Positions 33,612 through 45,803 of a DNA stretch of 64,000 nt are shown one piece after another (position 1 is the first letter of the stretch; the number at the start of each line of letters is the position of its first letter). Made by a program: the position numbers and the translations under genes. The notes beneath the pieces are model-generated. The model worked only from the letters and a program-made list of their open reading frames with translations, did not search any database and was not told where the DNA came from. Location of the stretch: positions 1,364,001-1,428,000 of the forward strand of contig JAULSR010000006.1 in NCBI GenBank assembly GCA_030512295.1. Reading direction: 5' to 3'. The stretch is from Bombardia bombarda. Taxonomy: Eukaryota; Ascomycota; Sordariomycetes; Sordariales; Lasiosphaeriaceae.

Positions 33612-36355
33612 ATGGCGATCCAGAAGAAGAATGGAAAAGGTCGTCTTGACAAGTGGTACAAGCTTGCCAAGGAGAAGGGTTATCGAGCCAGAGCCGCCTT
33701 CAAGCTGATCCAGCTCAACAAGAAGTATGGCTTCCTCGAAAAGAGCAAGGTCGTCATCGATCTTTGCGCCGCTCCCGGTTCTTGGTGTCAGGTCGCCGCA
33801 GAGATCATGCCCCCCGGAGGTATCATCATCGGTGTCGATCTTTCGCCCATCAAGGCCATTTCCAGAGTCATCACCTTCCAGGGCGACATCACAACCGAGA
33901 AGTGCAGAGCCACAATTCGAGGACACATCAAGAACTGGAAGGCCGACACCGTGCTCCACGATGGTGCTCCCAACGTCGGTACTGCTTGGGTCCAGGATTC
34001 GTTCAACCAGGCAGAGCTCGTTCTGCACTCCCTGAAGCTGGCGACCGAGTTCCTCATCGAGGGTGGTACATTCGTGACCAAGGTCTTCAGATCCAAGGAT
34101 TACAACCCGCTGTTGTGGGTCTTCAACCAGCTATTCGAGAAGGTCGAGGCTACGAAGCCCCCCTCGTCCAGAAATGTCTCTGCTGAGATTTTCGTCGTCT
34201 GCCGTGGCTTCAAGGCCCCGAAGCGCATCGATCCCCGCCTGCTCGACCCTCGCTCCGTCTTCGAGGATCTGGCTGACCCCACCCCCAACAACGAGGCCAA
34301 GGTGTACAACCCAGAGATTAAGAAGCGCAGGAGAGAAGGTTACGAGGATGGAGAGAGTAAGTCTTCCAACTCCCAAGGGGCAACAAATAGGGATCTTGAG
34401 CCAGCTATCATGAACTTCGAATGCTGACATAAAACCCCCAACAGTGCTCCAATTCAAGGAGATCCCCGCAAGCGAGTTCATTTCGACCATCGACCCCATC
34501 GCCATTCTTGGCCAATACAACAAATTGGGCTTCGAGCAACCCAAGAACGGAGACGTAGCACTAGCAGCCCTCGACAAGCTGCAAGAAACAACGCCAGAAA
34601 TCAGGCTATGCTGCCAGGATCTCAAGGTACTCGGCAGAAAAGAGTTCAAGCTCCTGCTCAAATGGCGTCTCCGCGTACGAGAGATCCTCGGATTCCCCTC
34701 CAAGAAGACCACAGCAGCCGACGGCGAGGAGGTAGCCGAGGTCGAGCCCATGGACGAGGAGCTCCAGATCCAGGCCGATCTCCAGAAGATGAAGGACAAG
34801 GAATCAGCCAAGAAGAAGCGCGAGAGGAGGAAAGACAACGAGAAGAAGACAAAGGGCATCATGCGCATGCAGATGAACATGACGGCGCCCATGGACATCG
34901 GTATGGAGCAGGAGGGCCCCAGGGGCCACGGGTCCATGTTCCGCCTCCAGACGGTCGACAAGACGGCCGCCATGGCGCGGTTAGCCAAGGGCAAGATGGC
35001 CATCCTCAGCGAGGCCGAGGCAAGGGTCGATCGCGACTCTGGCATCGGCAGCTCGGGCGAGACGGACGACGAGAGCGACGAGGAGGAGGACCGTCTGGAG
35101 AGAGAGCTCGACAGCATGTACGACCAGTACAAGGAGCGCAAGGCGTCCAACGACGCGAAATACCGCGCCAAGAAGGCCAGGACAGAGCACAATGACGAGG
35201 AGTGGGCGGGTGTTTCGGGGAGCGAGAAGGAGGAGAGTGACGATGACGAGTTGGAGGAGGATAGCAGCGATGAGGAGTCGGATTCCGAGGAGGCGGGCGC
35301 TTTCAATAAGCCGCTTTTGAACGACCTGGACAGCACAGTAACGGAGAATGGGCTCTCTAAGAGGGCTGTGGGATTCTTTAGCCAGGATGTCTTTAAGGAT
35401 ATCCCCGGGCTGATGGATGACTTGGAAGAGGAGGAGGAGGAGGAGGAGGAGGGAGAGGAGGGAGAGGAGGAGGAGACAAAGGTTGTGGTTGTCGCGGCAC
35501 CCACAAAGGTCACGAAGGAGGCCGCCTCGACAGAAGCCAAAACAAAATCCAAGAGCAAGGGCGCTGAGCCCGCGTTCGTGGAGGATGATGGTGATTATGA
35601 ACTTGTTAAGGCACCAGTAGAAGAGGATGACTGGGAGACAAACGACCCCGATAAGCGCAAGAAGAAGGATGGCAGATATGGTACGTCTATGCTCTATACC
35701 CCTAAAAGCAAACCAAAAACTAACAGACACATAGACATCGATATCGTCACAGCCGAGGCCATGACGTTAGCTCACCAGCTCGCAAGCGGCGAGAAGTCCA
35801 GCTACGATGTCGTTGACGACGGCTTCAACAAGCACACCTTCAAGGACAAGGATGGCATGCCCGACTGGTTCCTCGACGATGAGGGCAAGCACGACAAGCC
35901 CCACAAGCCCATCACCAAAGCCGCCGCCGACGCCATCAAGGAGAAGCTCCGCGCGTATAACGCGAGACCCATCAAGAAGGTGGCAGAGGCGCGCGCGAGG
36001 AAAAAGTTCAAGCAGGCCCAGCGTCTTGAGAAGCTCAAGAAGAAGGCCGATATCATGATTGGTGATGAGGTATGTTTTACAAGATTAATGCCTATCTTTG
36101 AGATAAGGTTGCTGACAGAGATTCTTTTTACAGGGCATGTCCGAGAAGGATAAGGCTTCCAGCATCGCCAAGATGGTATCGGCTGCCGGCCGCAAGAAGA
36201 GGAGAGCGCCCATGAAGGTTGTCAAGGCCCAGGGCCAGAACCGCGGTCTTGCCGGAAGACCTAAGGGCGTCAAGGGAAGGTACAAGATGGTTGATCCCAG
36301 GATGAAGAAGGAGATGAGGGCGATGAAGAGGATATCGAAGAAGAAGACTAGGTAG
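33612..36355 (+). CDS. SPB1: AdoMet-dependent rRNA 2'-O-methyltransferase Spb1
   Basis: Nucleolar 60S-assembly factor that methylates the A-loop of large-subunit rRNA (yeast Gm2922). Exons 33612-34356, 34445-35680, 35735-36069, 36134-36355; phases all agree, 845 residues, the same length class as yeast Spb1. Residues 1-215 are an FtsJ/RrmJ domain: [14 protein letters not shown]-binding [34 protein letters not shown] and [11 protein letters not shown], giving the K31-D117-K157-E192 catalytic tetrad. A DUF3381-type middle follows (about 235 onward), then long acidic stretches with poly-Glu, and the C-terminal Spb1 domain ([42 protein letters not shown]) with a very basic end [21 protein letters not shown]. 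Confidence 0.97.
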
Positions 36356-36528
36356 ATGTGTATCTGTCTCTCTTCCTGAGAGTCTCGTTTGCAAATAAAG
36401 TAGTTTAGTGGGGAAGGAAAGAAAGCCTTGTTTATTTGAATATATACCTGTCTACGTACTGGGTTGGGTTGGGGGACAATTCAAGAGAAAGAAGATGAGA
36501 GAGAAAGCGTTTTGTTCCTGTCTTAAGA

Positions 36529-38030
36529 CTATTTCTTGGGGTTGTCTTGGTGGTAGACGGATCTTATGAAGCTGCTCATGGGATAGAGGGGGCCGGTGAA
36601 TTCCATGTCGTACCTGAGGGAGTGAAGTTTATCAGTTATGATGCGGGTTAAACAAGATATGTGTAGGATGGGAGGACGAGAGGGTTGATATAAACTACAT
36701 GAGTTGAGGGGCTCACCAGTAGTTGACCGCGACACATATCCCCTCGGGTGAGCATGACTGGGAAACTTTGTGGTACCTATGTGGGTTGTATGTCAGCCTT
36801 TGGTATGTTGGTGTGTGTGTGTGTGTATACACAACTCACCACATGCAAGGAAGATACAGCATATCCCCCGGCTCGAGCGTCACGCGCATCGGCTCGGCCA
36901 GCTTGGAGTACTGCGTCGCATTTTCCAGGGGGCGATCAGGCTCCCATATGGCGAAAGGGACGGTATCGCTGGCGGTTTCGACATCTAGTGACAACCCTCC
37001 TTGGTTCTCCTTCTCTTTTGGAGAAAGAAAGGAAGAGGGAGAGGATGATGAGTCTAGGCGATGATACTGCGCCGGCTGGAGGTCCTGCTCGTTGACGCAC
37101 GGCTGGCACAGGGGCGGGAGCAGGACAAAGTGCTTGCGGCCGGCGATCTGGACGTAGATGTTCTCGTAGTTGTCCTTGTGCAGGGCCGTGGTGGAGCGCG
37201 AGTTGCCGATCCACAGGTTGATAGCCTCGGGTTCGCGCTGGAGGGCGATGCGGGCAAAGGGGATCTCGGGCGAGGCGTCGCGGAAGAGGGCGGCGTATTC
37301 GTTGCGGAGGTTGTCATTTTCTGAGGAGGTGGTTGGTGAGAAGGGATTTTGTTTATCTCCTCTTGGGGTTGCGGAATTATGTATAGGAGTTTGGTTGAAT
37401 AATATGGAGAGGATGGGGGTATGGGTAGTAGTAGTGGTAGTAGTAGTGGTAGTGGTAGTGGTAGTAGTAGTGACAGGGGTCGAAAAGGGGCAAAAAGGTA
37501 AATAATAACCCTTGGCTTACATACGAGTCTGGGCGTATCTGACCTCCGAGGTGGACTCCAGAGGCAAATTATCCTTTTCTTGCTGGATAACGTAGTTGAG
37601 AAACTCGTCGAACGGTTGGTCCTCTTCCCATGGCTTTGCAAAGACCAGGGCTCCATATTCTGGGTGATGGGTGGGAGCATCAGCGTTCCTGGATGAAATG
37701 GCAGATATTATTCGTTAATATTTATAGCTATTCTGGTTTGGCAAGGCCTTTCTTCTTGGTATTATCCCCTACCTACCCGATGGGAGTGACAGCAACGTTG
37801 ACGGGCTCTTTTCCGAGCTGCTCCTCAAGAGACTTGGCGTTCCATGTCTGAGTCGCCCTCCAACCGGCGGCAGCTCCTCGTACGACAAAAGGAGTATTCT
37901 TGGCTACGAATCTCATAAACTCAAGAGGGCTCGGCTCCTCGTAGAGCTCCTCGATGTGGGAGCTGTTGAGCTCATTGAAGGCGACAATGAGCTCTGTGAT
38001 GGGATCAGCGCTGCTCTGTAGGTCTTCCAT
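36529..38030 (-). CDS. JMJD7: JmjC-domain protein, JMJD7-like (2-oxoglutarate/Fe(II) oxygenase)
   Basis: Cupin-like JmjC protein close to JMJD7, which in human is a (3S)-lysyl hydroxylase of the translation GTPases DRG1/2 and has been reported as a peptidase. Exons 37777-38030, 37525-37688, 36840-37320, 36717-36776, 36613-36529; all junction phases agree, 347 residues. Seen: LEFMRFVAKNTPFVVRGA, VNVAVTPIG, INLWIGNSRSTTALHKDNYENIYVQIAGRKHFVLLPP with the iron ligands His and Asp in HKD, then LEPGDMLYLPCMWYHKVSQS with the third ligand His, and VAVNYWYDMEF. Between the iron-binding strands there is an extra Ser/Lys/Glu-rich insert of about 30 residues. The second intron (37321-37524) holds a GTA/GTG microsatellite. 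Its 3' end faces that of SPB1, about 170 bases away. Confidence 0.9.
37424..37471. repeat. GTA/GTG trinucleotide microsatellite in a JMJD7 intron
   Basis: An impure run of alternating GTA and GTG triplets lying wholly inside the second intron (37321-37524) of the minus-strand JMJD7-like gene. Confidence 0.8.
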
Positions 38031-40021
38031 CCTTTTCTACCTGGATAGTAGTATCAACCAGCAGGGGGGTTGTGACTAGAGGCCGTTTGAACCCTTTGAA
38101 TTGGCCGTCAGAGTAAAACGGCAAACTGTAAAAGCATGATTTTGGAGATTTGATCTCCGTGGATCATGAATGGCTGAGAAGGAAGGGTAGGGGCCGTTTG
38201 GGCGGGTGCGAAACCCCACTGTGCAACGGGAGCGATGGACGGTTAGGCACGCCAATCGGAGGGGGCCGCCCCCCACAGAGCATCGAGGCATCATGACAGA
38301 ATTATGGGCTGACTTCGCAAGACCCCGAAAACAACGAGGAAGGCACGTGGATGGACGGTGGGATGATCAGGACGAAGTCCAGCTTCCCGCTCGTACCTGC
38401 CTGTTATGGATTCTCGGGATTCTAGATTCTCGGGATTCTAGATTCTCGCCCTGCAGCAATAGGTACTGTGTAGTAGGCGGGGATGAGAGACGGGGGACCT
38501 TGATGGTTTGGCTTCGGCTCGTCAAGTACTTCTGCTGTTCGTTCTTTCGTCTTTGCGCCATCTCGTTATTTGCCTGCTGGTCGGAGGACTCCCTAATAAC
38601 CCACTGACCAGCACAGCAGACCCTTCCAGTCCCAATTCGCCTCCGGCACACCACACGTGCATTGCGCTATTGTGTGCCACGGCTTTTCCAAGATCTGGCT
38701 CGCTCTGGTTTGCTCGTCCGTTCATTGCTAGGTACCTACCTACCTTAAAAAAAACTTACCTAGGTACTGTACCTGACTGGACCAATTGCCTCATACGGGT
38801 ACCACCCAACCCAACCCAAATGCCTGCCTTTCCTTGGTTAGGTAGGTATTCAACAGGCAGACGACGTCACATCATCCAATACTTATAATTATATGACAGT
38901 CCTTGTGAGCAAACCCCTTTCATCGCTTGCAAAGTCTATCCGTCCCAGTCCATTATTTTCCAATCGTCTAGTACGTGGCTGAGGTACATAAGGTACCTTT
39001 GTAAGGCTAGTGATAGTCGAGGATTTGGCTCCCAACCAACCCTGTAACTCAAGGTTCACGGCGACTTGCCAACGGCCCGAACTTTCTGAGCGGCTGAGAT
39101 CCATAGCACGAATACGGATACCTAGCCTAGCGGTCGCTCAACCAAAGGTGGACTTCTCCAGTCTCCACCCGATATTCTATCGAATTTTGATATTTCCCAT
39201 CGGCTGCCGCAGGCACCCATGTCTGCCCCCCGCGGTCGACCAGCAAAAGGGTTGCGAATCTCGATCCAGATCAAGTGCACGTCGCCTTTTCGAAGCTCCA
39301 ATCGCGCTCGCCATCCAAACTCCCCCCTAACAAATAGCTGCCCTTGCGATGCCTAGCGCACCGGGCTCCGACGAAACTTGATCGATCTACTTCTAACTCT
39401 TTGCGAAAGATGTCTTGGTCTGTACCACGCTAGAACTAGGCGTCTTCTGACTGGGGCGGCCTAGGGCATGTTGCATTTGCATGCGCCGTGTGGATTGATC
39501 TTTCCCCCGGCCTGACCTTCGAGGGTATCCGTATAGCCAACTTCTTCTGGAAGCAGATCAACACCCCCAGGCTGTCAACGTTGAGCGGAGTTGGCTCTGA
39601 CCTCGTAGCCAGCCAGTCACTATCCAACTTCCCTCACCGATTTTCTCATCCCCGGCTATCGAAGCCAGCTGAATGCCGTCGCCATTCCATCCAAGCAAAC
39701 CAGAACGTGTTCTCCTCTACAGGAAGCCGGGCCAAACTTCAACCCACGGGCTGCTATAGCTACTATCTACCTTATGCAGACGGGTAACACTCCCGCTCAA
39801 CCAGTAGCTCACTTGCCTGTCTTTACCAAACGGCCCATTCAACGTCGACGTCCGACGCCACCTCACTCCGTCTCCGTCTCCAACTCCGGTCGTATTAGCC
39901 AGAGACGGCTATACGTAGTCCTTGCTTCATCCCCAGCCGGTGACTAAGATATGATACCGGCTTCATACTCGTCCTCCAATTCTCCCAAATTCATGGGAGT
40001 TTGACCAGTTGCGTGGCGATT
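38031..40021. promoter_or_regulatory. Divergent intergenic region JMJD7/SCAP
   Basis: About 2 kb with both promoters. Contains a 16-bp direct tandem repeat (38409-38448) and a dense set of AGGTA/TACCT elements at 38728-39000, several palindromic (GGTACC, CCTAGG). The 800 bases before SCAP look like a long C/T/A-rich leader. Short frames here show no recognisable protein. Confidence 0.45.
38409..38448. repeat. 16-bp tandem repeat (GATTCTCGGGATTCTA)x2.5
   Basis: Two exact copies and a half copy in direct orientation, about 380 bases upstream of the JMJD7 start. Each unit itself contains two ATTCT blocks, so the run is an array of TTC elements at 9- and 7-base spacing. Confidence 0.92.
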
Positions 40022-43000
40022 ATGATCTGGTATCTACTCTACCCGCTTCGAGGGTTTGTTACCCCTTCTTTTTTTCATCACCCAGTCTCGCACGTGGCCA
40101 GCTTTGAGTTATCATATTAACCATTGACAGGACGACCGAAGCACCTGTGCTGGCCCAGAACCATCCCCTGCGGACGGCCTTTGCGCAATATGGAACATGG
40201 ACTGCCCGGAATGTCAAGACTGTCTTACCTCTCTCGGTCGCATGCATTTTCTTCGTTCTGTATCCCGCGGCGTTTCTGTACACCACGGACTCAACCAACA
40301 TTACAAGCGGTGTTTCCAATCTGCCACATCATGTGTGGACAGACGCCAAGCCCCTTGACGATGGAGTGGTTGTAGAGCCTGACGTTATCATGCGCTCCAT
40401 TTGGATTCACGGCAGTTATATGAAAGCACTCGACCGCGATGTGCTGTTAGGGGCACTGGAGGTGCAGGACGAGCTTCTGGGCCCAACAGTCGACTTCAAC
40501 CCACGACGGTCGAATGGCTCCTTGGTCTTACAAGATTCTCTAGACACTCTGGACCCTCTAGTTGACTTGACCCCCAACAGCGAGACAATTTTCACATCAT
40601 CAACGGTCTAACAAATCAATCATGGTTCTTCCACTCACCTCTCCAATACTGGTCTGGCTCATCTGATGAGATCATCGCAGACCAAGACATTATCTCCACA
40701 GTCAACGCCAAGAAGACGCAGTCAACCTCGGTCAACGTTACCTTGCGGCACTCCATCGTGTTTAGTGGCAAGCGTTTCGAGGAGCGGAGACTGGTGGCAG
40801 CAGATGCTTTGGTTGTCACCTTGATTCACCTCCGTGATTCTCCTGTCGGTAGACAGTGGATACGCAACGCTGAGAAGCTGGCTTTGCAGCGAACCGACAA
40901 GTGGACATTTATTCCAGAGGACGGCAAGAGCATGTCGAGTCAGCTCTACGAGTTTCAGTTCTTACCCATGTCCGGGCAAGATTGGCTTTCCTTTGTCATT
41001 GCGTACTCCATCACATTTCTTTACTTGATGCTCACTCTATCAAAACTCCGCGCCCTCAAGTCCAGATTTGGGCTCATGATAACCATACTGGCCCAGATTG
41101 CGGCTTCGATAGGCTCAAGCTTCACGCTTTGCGCCATCTTCAAAATCGACCTGTCCCGCATTCCGTATTATATGTTCCCCATAACAATTTTTGCTATCAG
41201 CATCGAAAACTCATTCAGGCTGATCAACGCAGTCATCATGACATCCTCTACGATTAGCATTGGTGGACGGATAGGTGAGGCTTTTGGCACGACAGCCCAC
41301 GTCGCCATTGCCAACAGAGTCCAGCTCCTTCTCATCCTCATCCTCCTCTCGTGGGTCACTCACCCAGGCGTCGCAGCTCTCTGCTATTTTACTGCCTTCG
41401 CGACAGCATTCGACTTTTTCTATTTAGCCACTTTCTTCCTCTCTGTCCTCAGCGTTGATTTACGTCAAAGAGAGCTTAGTGAGCTGGAAAGGTCTTCTCA
41501 CAGGAAAGGCAGATCTCAAAGCTTAGGCTGGCTTGATCAGATTCGGCGTATTCGCCTGGGTGAGGCTGCTGTGTCAACCCGCATCGCCGGGACCATTGTC
41601 GTTCTTGGGTTTGTTCTCATTGCGCAATCACACTATGCACCTGAAAGCGGGCGCCGGTGGCTTAACTGGATGTTTAGTTCAGCATGGAGGAACTCTGATG
41701 AAGGCGCCCCGAAATCATCGCTACTGGTAGATATTCACCAGGCCAGAAGTCCGACATCTTGGCTTCGTCTCCAGGATCATGAGACAGCGCGAGAAGTCAT
41801 CAAAATTGTCAAGCCATTGGCGCACAGCTATGTAGCATGCGTGTACGACCCATTGGTTTTAGTTCTGAAAGGCTCGGACCGTATCCCCCACAGTCGGGAG
41901 CCATTCTTCCTACCTGCGGTATACGACTTTATCCACCACGAAATTCCTCGCTTTCTCGTGTTCATATTAACCGTGGGGGGCCTGTTCTATATGTTCACGA
42001 ATTCCCTCATCAGGGACGAGGTCAAACACCCCGGAGAACCCGACCATCCCGACGACGAGCCGTTGTTATTGATCCGACCTCTGAAACAAGGTCACGCGCT
42101 TGACATCGCAATGATGACTGCATCCCCAGATGGTCAACTTGTATCGGTTGGGTTCGACCGTCTCATCCAGATCTGGGATGTACCATCCGGCTCGAGAACC
42201 AGTGTTATGTCAGACGCCGAATATCCTGCCAAGAACCCCTTTCCGGTCCTGGGCATAGCAATCAACGACTCTTCGAAGTGGCTGGCAATGCTCTCATGGC
42301 AGAAGGTAATGCTATGGAGCATTAAAGATCAGCGGTGGGAATCAACTATGGAGATAGATCTCGGCGGACAGAAACCGGAGACTCTCTTTTTCCACACCAA
42401 TGGAACCGACTCTATACCATCTCTTGTGGTAGTGAAGCGAAACGGTGTGATGGTTGAGCTGCAGTTCGAGTTTGGGAAGTCTACGGACTTCATAATCTGC
42501 AGGACACCACTCGCATGGGCTGTTTCATTTACAGAAAGGTGTAAGTAATACCTCGAGGTTTCGGATGACTACGCAATAATTCTGCTGCGCCGGCCTTTTT
42601 GCCTCTGCTAACGATGCGCTTTATAGCCTCCGCAAATCAAAACATAACTCAGCCATCGATTCTGACGGCGTCTCGCAAGAACTGTATCCACCTGGTCAGG
42701 CCACAAGGGACCGGGTGGACATCAACGGAAGTCAGACTCACAGAACAGAGGGCAAAAGACGTTCACATCTTAATACCCCTCCCTGACTTCTCCATGTATC
42801 TCATCGGCCGATCTCGTTCAGTCGACCTGGTAGATCTCGACTCTTCCACCATAATTCACACATTCGAGACGGAGCCCATGCAGCCAAGGTCCTTGGGACA
42901 AATTTCGCTGGCACGATCTCCACAGTCTGGGCTCACGTCATTGACACTGGCCTATCTCAGCTCCGAAACGGGGGACCTGGTCATCCAAACCTACCTACCA

Positions 43001-43555
43001 GAAGGCGAGAGGGATTCTTTATGCTCCTATAGCTCCTCAGAGACGCAGCGCCGTTCGTGGGGAAACTCAAAGATGATCCCACGGCGCATCGGAAATCCAG
43101 GAGCCTGGGAGGCGCTATCCAACGGAAGCATAGTGGGCGTGAGGCAGACAGAACCGACCCAGAAAAAAGACGAGAGGCTCACAGCAAGCGGACTTCGGCG
43201 GCGTGTCATCAATAGGTCTGAGAACCACCACCACTCTGCGGGGACGACAGACAAGTCTTGGGCTGTCTGGGTAATATACCATCTCGAGACAAAAGGCAGC
43301 ACGGAAACCACGCCGCTTGACGCGCCTGACGCCGAGGACGACGATCCCAGCCACCTCATGATCTCCCAGCTGGGACCAATGGTCAAGCTAGGGACCGCGA
43401 GCGTGGCGGTGGGCTTTGGCAACGTGGTCAAGGTGGTGAGCGTGGGGCACGAGCACTTTGACAGGTATCGCAACCGGCCGGCGGCAGATGATCTGAACAA
43501 CCTGATCTTTAGGAGGAGGAAGGCTGTTGGAGCGCCGCGGGTGCGGATACCTTGA
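40022..43555 (+). CDS. SREBP cleavage-activating protein (SCAP) homologue, apparent frameshift
   Basis: ER sterol sensor that escorts SREBP transcription factors (fungal Scp1/SCAP; sterol and low-oxygen response). Exons: a tiny first exon 40022-40053 (MIWYLLYPLRG), 40131-42540, 42627-43555; about 1123 residues. TM1 is VKTVLPLSVACIFFVLYPAAFLY, then a lumenal loop with WFFHSPLQYWSG. The sterol-sensing domain has several helices including LSFVIAYSITFLYLMLTL, ITIFAISIENSFRLINA and FDFFYLATFFLSVLSV. A second lumenal loop follows, then a TM near HEIPRFLVFILTVGGLFYMF and a C-terminal WD40 region (ALDIAMMTASPDGQLVSVGFDRLIQIWD). Frame break: ..LVDLTPNSETIF.. runs to a stop, while one extra C in the C5 run 40571-40575 gives LVDLTPQQRDNFHIINGLTN and continues openly. 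Identification is strong from the SSD plus WD40 layout. Confidence 0.92.
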
Positions 43556-45377
43556 TTTGTGTGTACTGTGCTGTCGTGTTGTTGTGTTGTGTTTGCGTGC
43601 TGTGCACACCCCGCACACACTTGGTGCGCGTAGAGCCGGGCTTGGTTTGGTTGGTTGGGCTATGGTTTGTTTTCGCCCCTCGCGCTGGAATTCTATTTTT
43701 ATTCCCTATCATTATTATCATTTTTGACGGTTGCTTTCTCATTATGCGCTGGAAATTTGAACGATATATACCCCCGCCGAATTTCAGCGTATTATCTATC
43801 TATCTGTCTGTTTTGTCTCTTGCTGGCTGGCCGGCTGGCGTGTTGGTTGGTTGGTTGGTTGGTTGGTTGGTCGGTTGCGGTCTTGGTGCTGGTAGATTTC
43901 GGCGTATGTGTGTGTGTGGACAGACGGGGTGGAGAAAAGAAAAATATTGGGTGTGTGTGTGTGTGTGTGCTCAGGTGACCACGGTTCTTGATAGGGGGTT
44001 TCCTCTTATATTAAGGGTTGGTAAATGTGTTTTTGTCTGAGTGTGTGTTTGTGCCTGCGTGTCTGTCTTTCTGTCTGTGTCTTTGTGTGTGTGCGTGCTC
44101 TAAGATGGAGTTGAGTGTAAATAGACTGGAACTGGATAAGGAACGGGTCTGTTGGGTTTGGTTGTTGGTTGGTCAGTCGGTCTAAGGAGATGGTGGAGGG
44201 TGGTTAGTCAATTCCACCGCTTGGGATATGTATATATTCTCTAGCATAAGCTGGGTGTTGATATGGGGTTCAGACTTTAGTGGCAGTCACATAACCTAAC
44301 ACATCTCATTGCTAAGTATGGAAGGTATTGTCTGTTCTATTGGTGAAGTATGATTGTGGGTAGCAACTGCGGATTACAGTACATCGGACACATACACAGA
44401 CGGTCGGGCGAGCAAGAAACACATCATAAATAAACAAGCAATAGTATCATAAGCTTACCAAGGTGGTTGCTTTGTTTTGAAAGCTTTGGGCTCCAAAAAT
44501 AAACAAACGATCGCCTTCTTGGATGGTACTCTGCACTGCATGAGAAGCAAGCCGCCCCCATGTATTGATACACGCATGCCCAAGTACATCTAAGAGGGTG
44601 TGTTAATCAAAAGGCGGCTGTGTCGAATATGTTGGGTGCTTTGATTATCTAATCTGATCTTGTCGTTGTTGCTGCATTATCATTGCAAAGTGCCATTGGG
44701 CCAGCGGTCTGTCTAAGGTTATGCACAAGTACGTGCCAGACGTGGACGATCGGCCCCCATTCCCGCCATCAGTTGTGACATGTCATATGCCTGTTCTCTA
44801 CGACGGCTGCTGCCTTGTCTCACTATAACTCAATGCAATATAATACCCAACCCTTTTGTCAGTGAATGTGTGTGTGCGTGCGCATATATAATAAGAAAAC
44901 TGCCCTAATGCACTGTTCTCTCTATATGTAGATATGTCTCTGCACGGCGGCTGCTGTGGCTTGATCGGAGGCTGGGCAAGTCCTGGATTTCTATCATCCG
45001 TTGATGAGCATCATGTAAGTGATAACCCTCAACATATCCAGCCGTAATCTATATATGTAATGGTTCTTTGGGAAGTGAAATGCTCCTTCCTTTTCCGAGT
45101 CTGACGGCAGGTCATATTTCGCCCCATGACAGCAGACATAATCGGCATGTCTCTTCAGGTTCTTCTCTGCCCGAGCCGTATTACTCATCGTTGTCGTCGT
45201 CATCTATCGCTCGATAGAGAGGTAGATGTATCTATGCTATGTGCCTGTGTAATGATGAACAATGAAAAGAAAATGCGGTCCATCCATCCATCTCCGCCAG
45301 GGCTGTGTTACAATAAGACAAACGTAGCAAAGAGAAAAATAACAAAACAAATACACAACGCTTCATAAATCATTCCT
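43556..45377. other. Intergenic region rich in simple repeats
   Basis: G/T-rich 3' flank of SCAP: a TTGG/GGTT array at 43842-43875, a (GT)10 run at 43950-43969 and loose TGTG/CTGT tracts to about 44100. From 44200 the sequence is unremarkable. No gene recognised. Confidence 0.5.
43842..43875. repeat. TTGG tetranucleotide repeat
   Basis: About eight GGTT/TTGG units followed by a diverged unit, in the 3' flank of the SCAP gene; a (GT)10 tract follows at 43950-43969. Confidence 0.85.
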
Positions 45378-45692
45378 TCATAACATCCAAAACATGAAAT
45401 CATAAACCCCATCATCAAAGCGCCATCCAGCAGCAGCACGAGCAACATTCCTCTCCTCATCTCGAGCCTGAGAATACCACGTAACAAGACGTGTACTTGG
45501 GTAAACAAATGTATCGGCTTGTTGTCGTTTTGGCCCCCTCGTTCCATTCTCCTCGCCTTTCGCTTCTTTCTCCGTTTCTCTATCCGTCCCCTCAAACCGC
45601 CCCCACGTTGTACTGCCCCGGTCCATGAGCGAGTAGATGTGGGGGCCGGTTTGTGTATGGCCATATGGGACATATTGAAACACCCATGGCAA
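45378..45692 (-). CDS. Possible small protein of unknown function (104 aa)
   Basis: I do not recognise it. The frame starts ATG (MPWVFQYVPYGHTQTG) and ends GWRFDDGVYDFMFWML. The amino-acid mix is protein-like: aromatic-rich ends, a Lys/Glu/Gly-rich middle, then FVYPSTRLVTWYSQARDEERNVARAAAGWRFDD, which could be a strand followed by a helix. Against it: it is short and the opposite strand is also open for 140 codons. It lies about 110 bases downstream of the Cys-rich small gene on the same strand and might be a separate gene or a late exon. Confidence 0.35.
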   Translation of the reverse strand: MPWVFQYVPYGHTQTGPHIYSLMDRGSTTWGRFEGTDRETEKEAKGEENGTRGPKRQQADTFVYPSTRLVTWYSQARDEERNVARAAAGWRFDDGVYDFMFWML

Positions 45693-45803
45693 TGTGCACT
45701 CGTCCCAACAAGGCAGCGAGCCTCGTGCATTTCTGCTCTGTCTGGCTACTCGTCGGACCGGCTGATGCTGGCTGAACTATCCAGACACTTGTCTGTCATG
45801 TTG

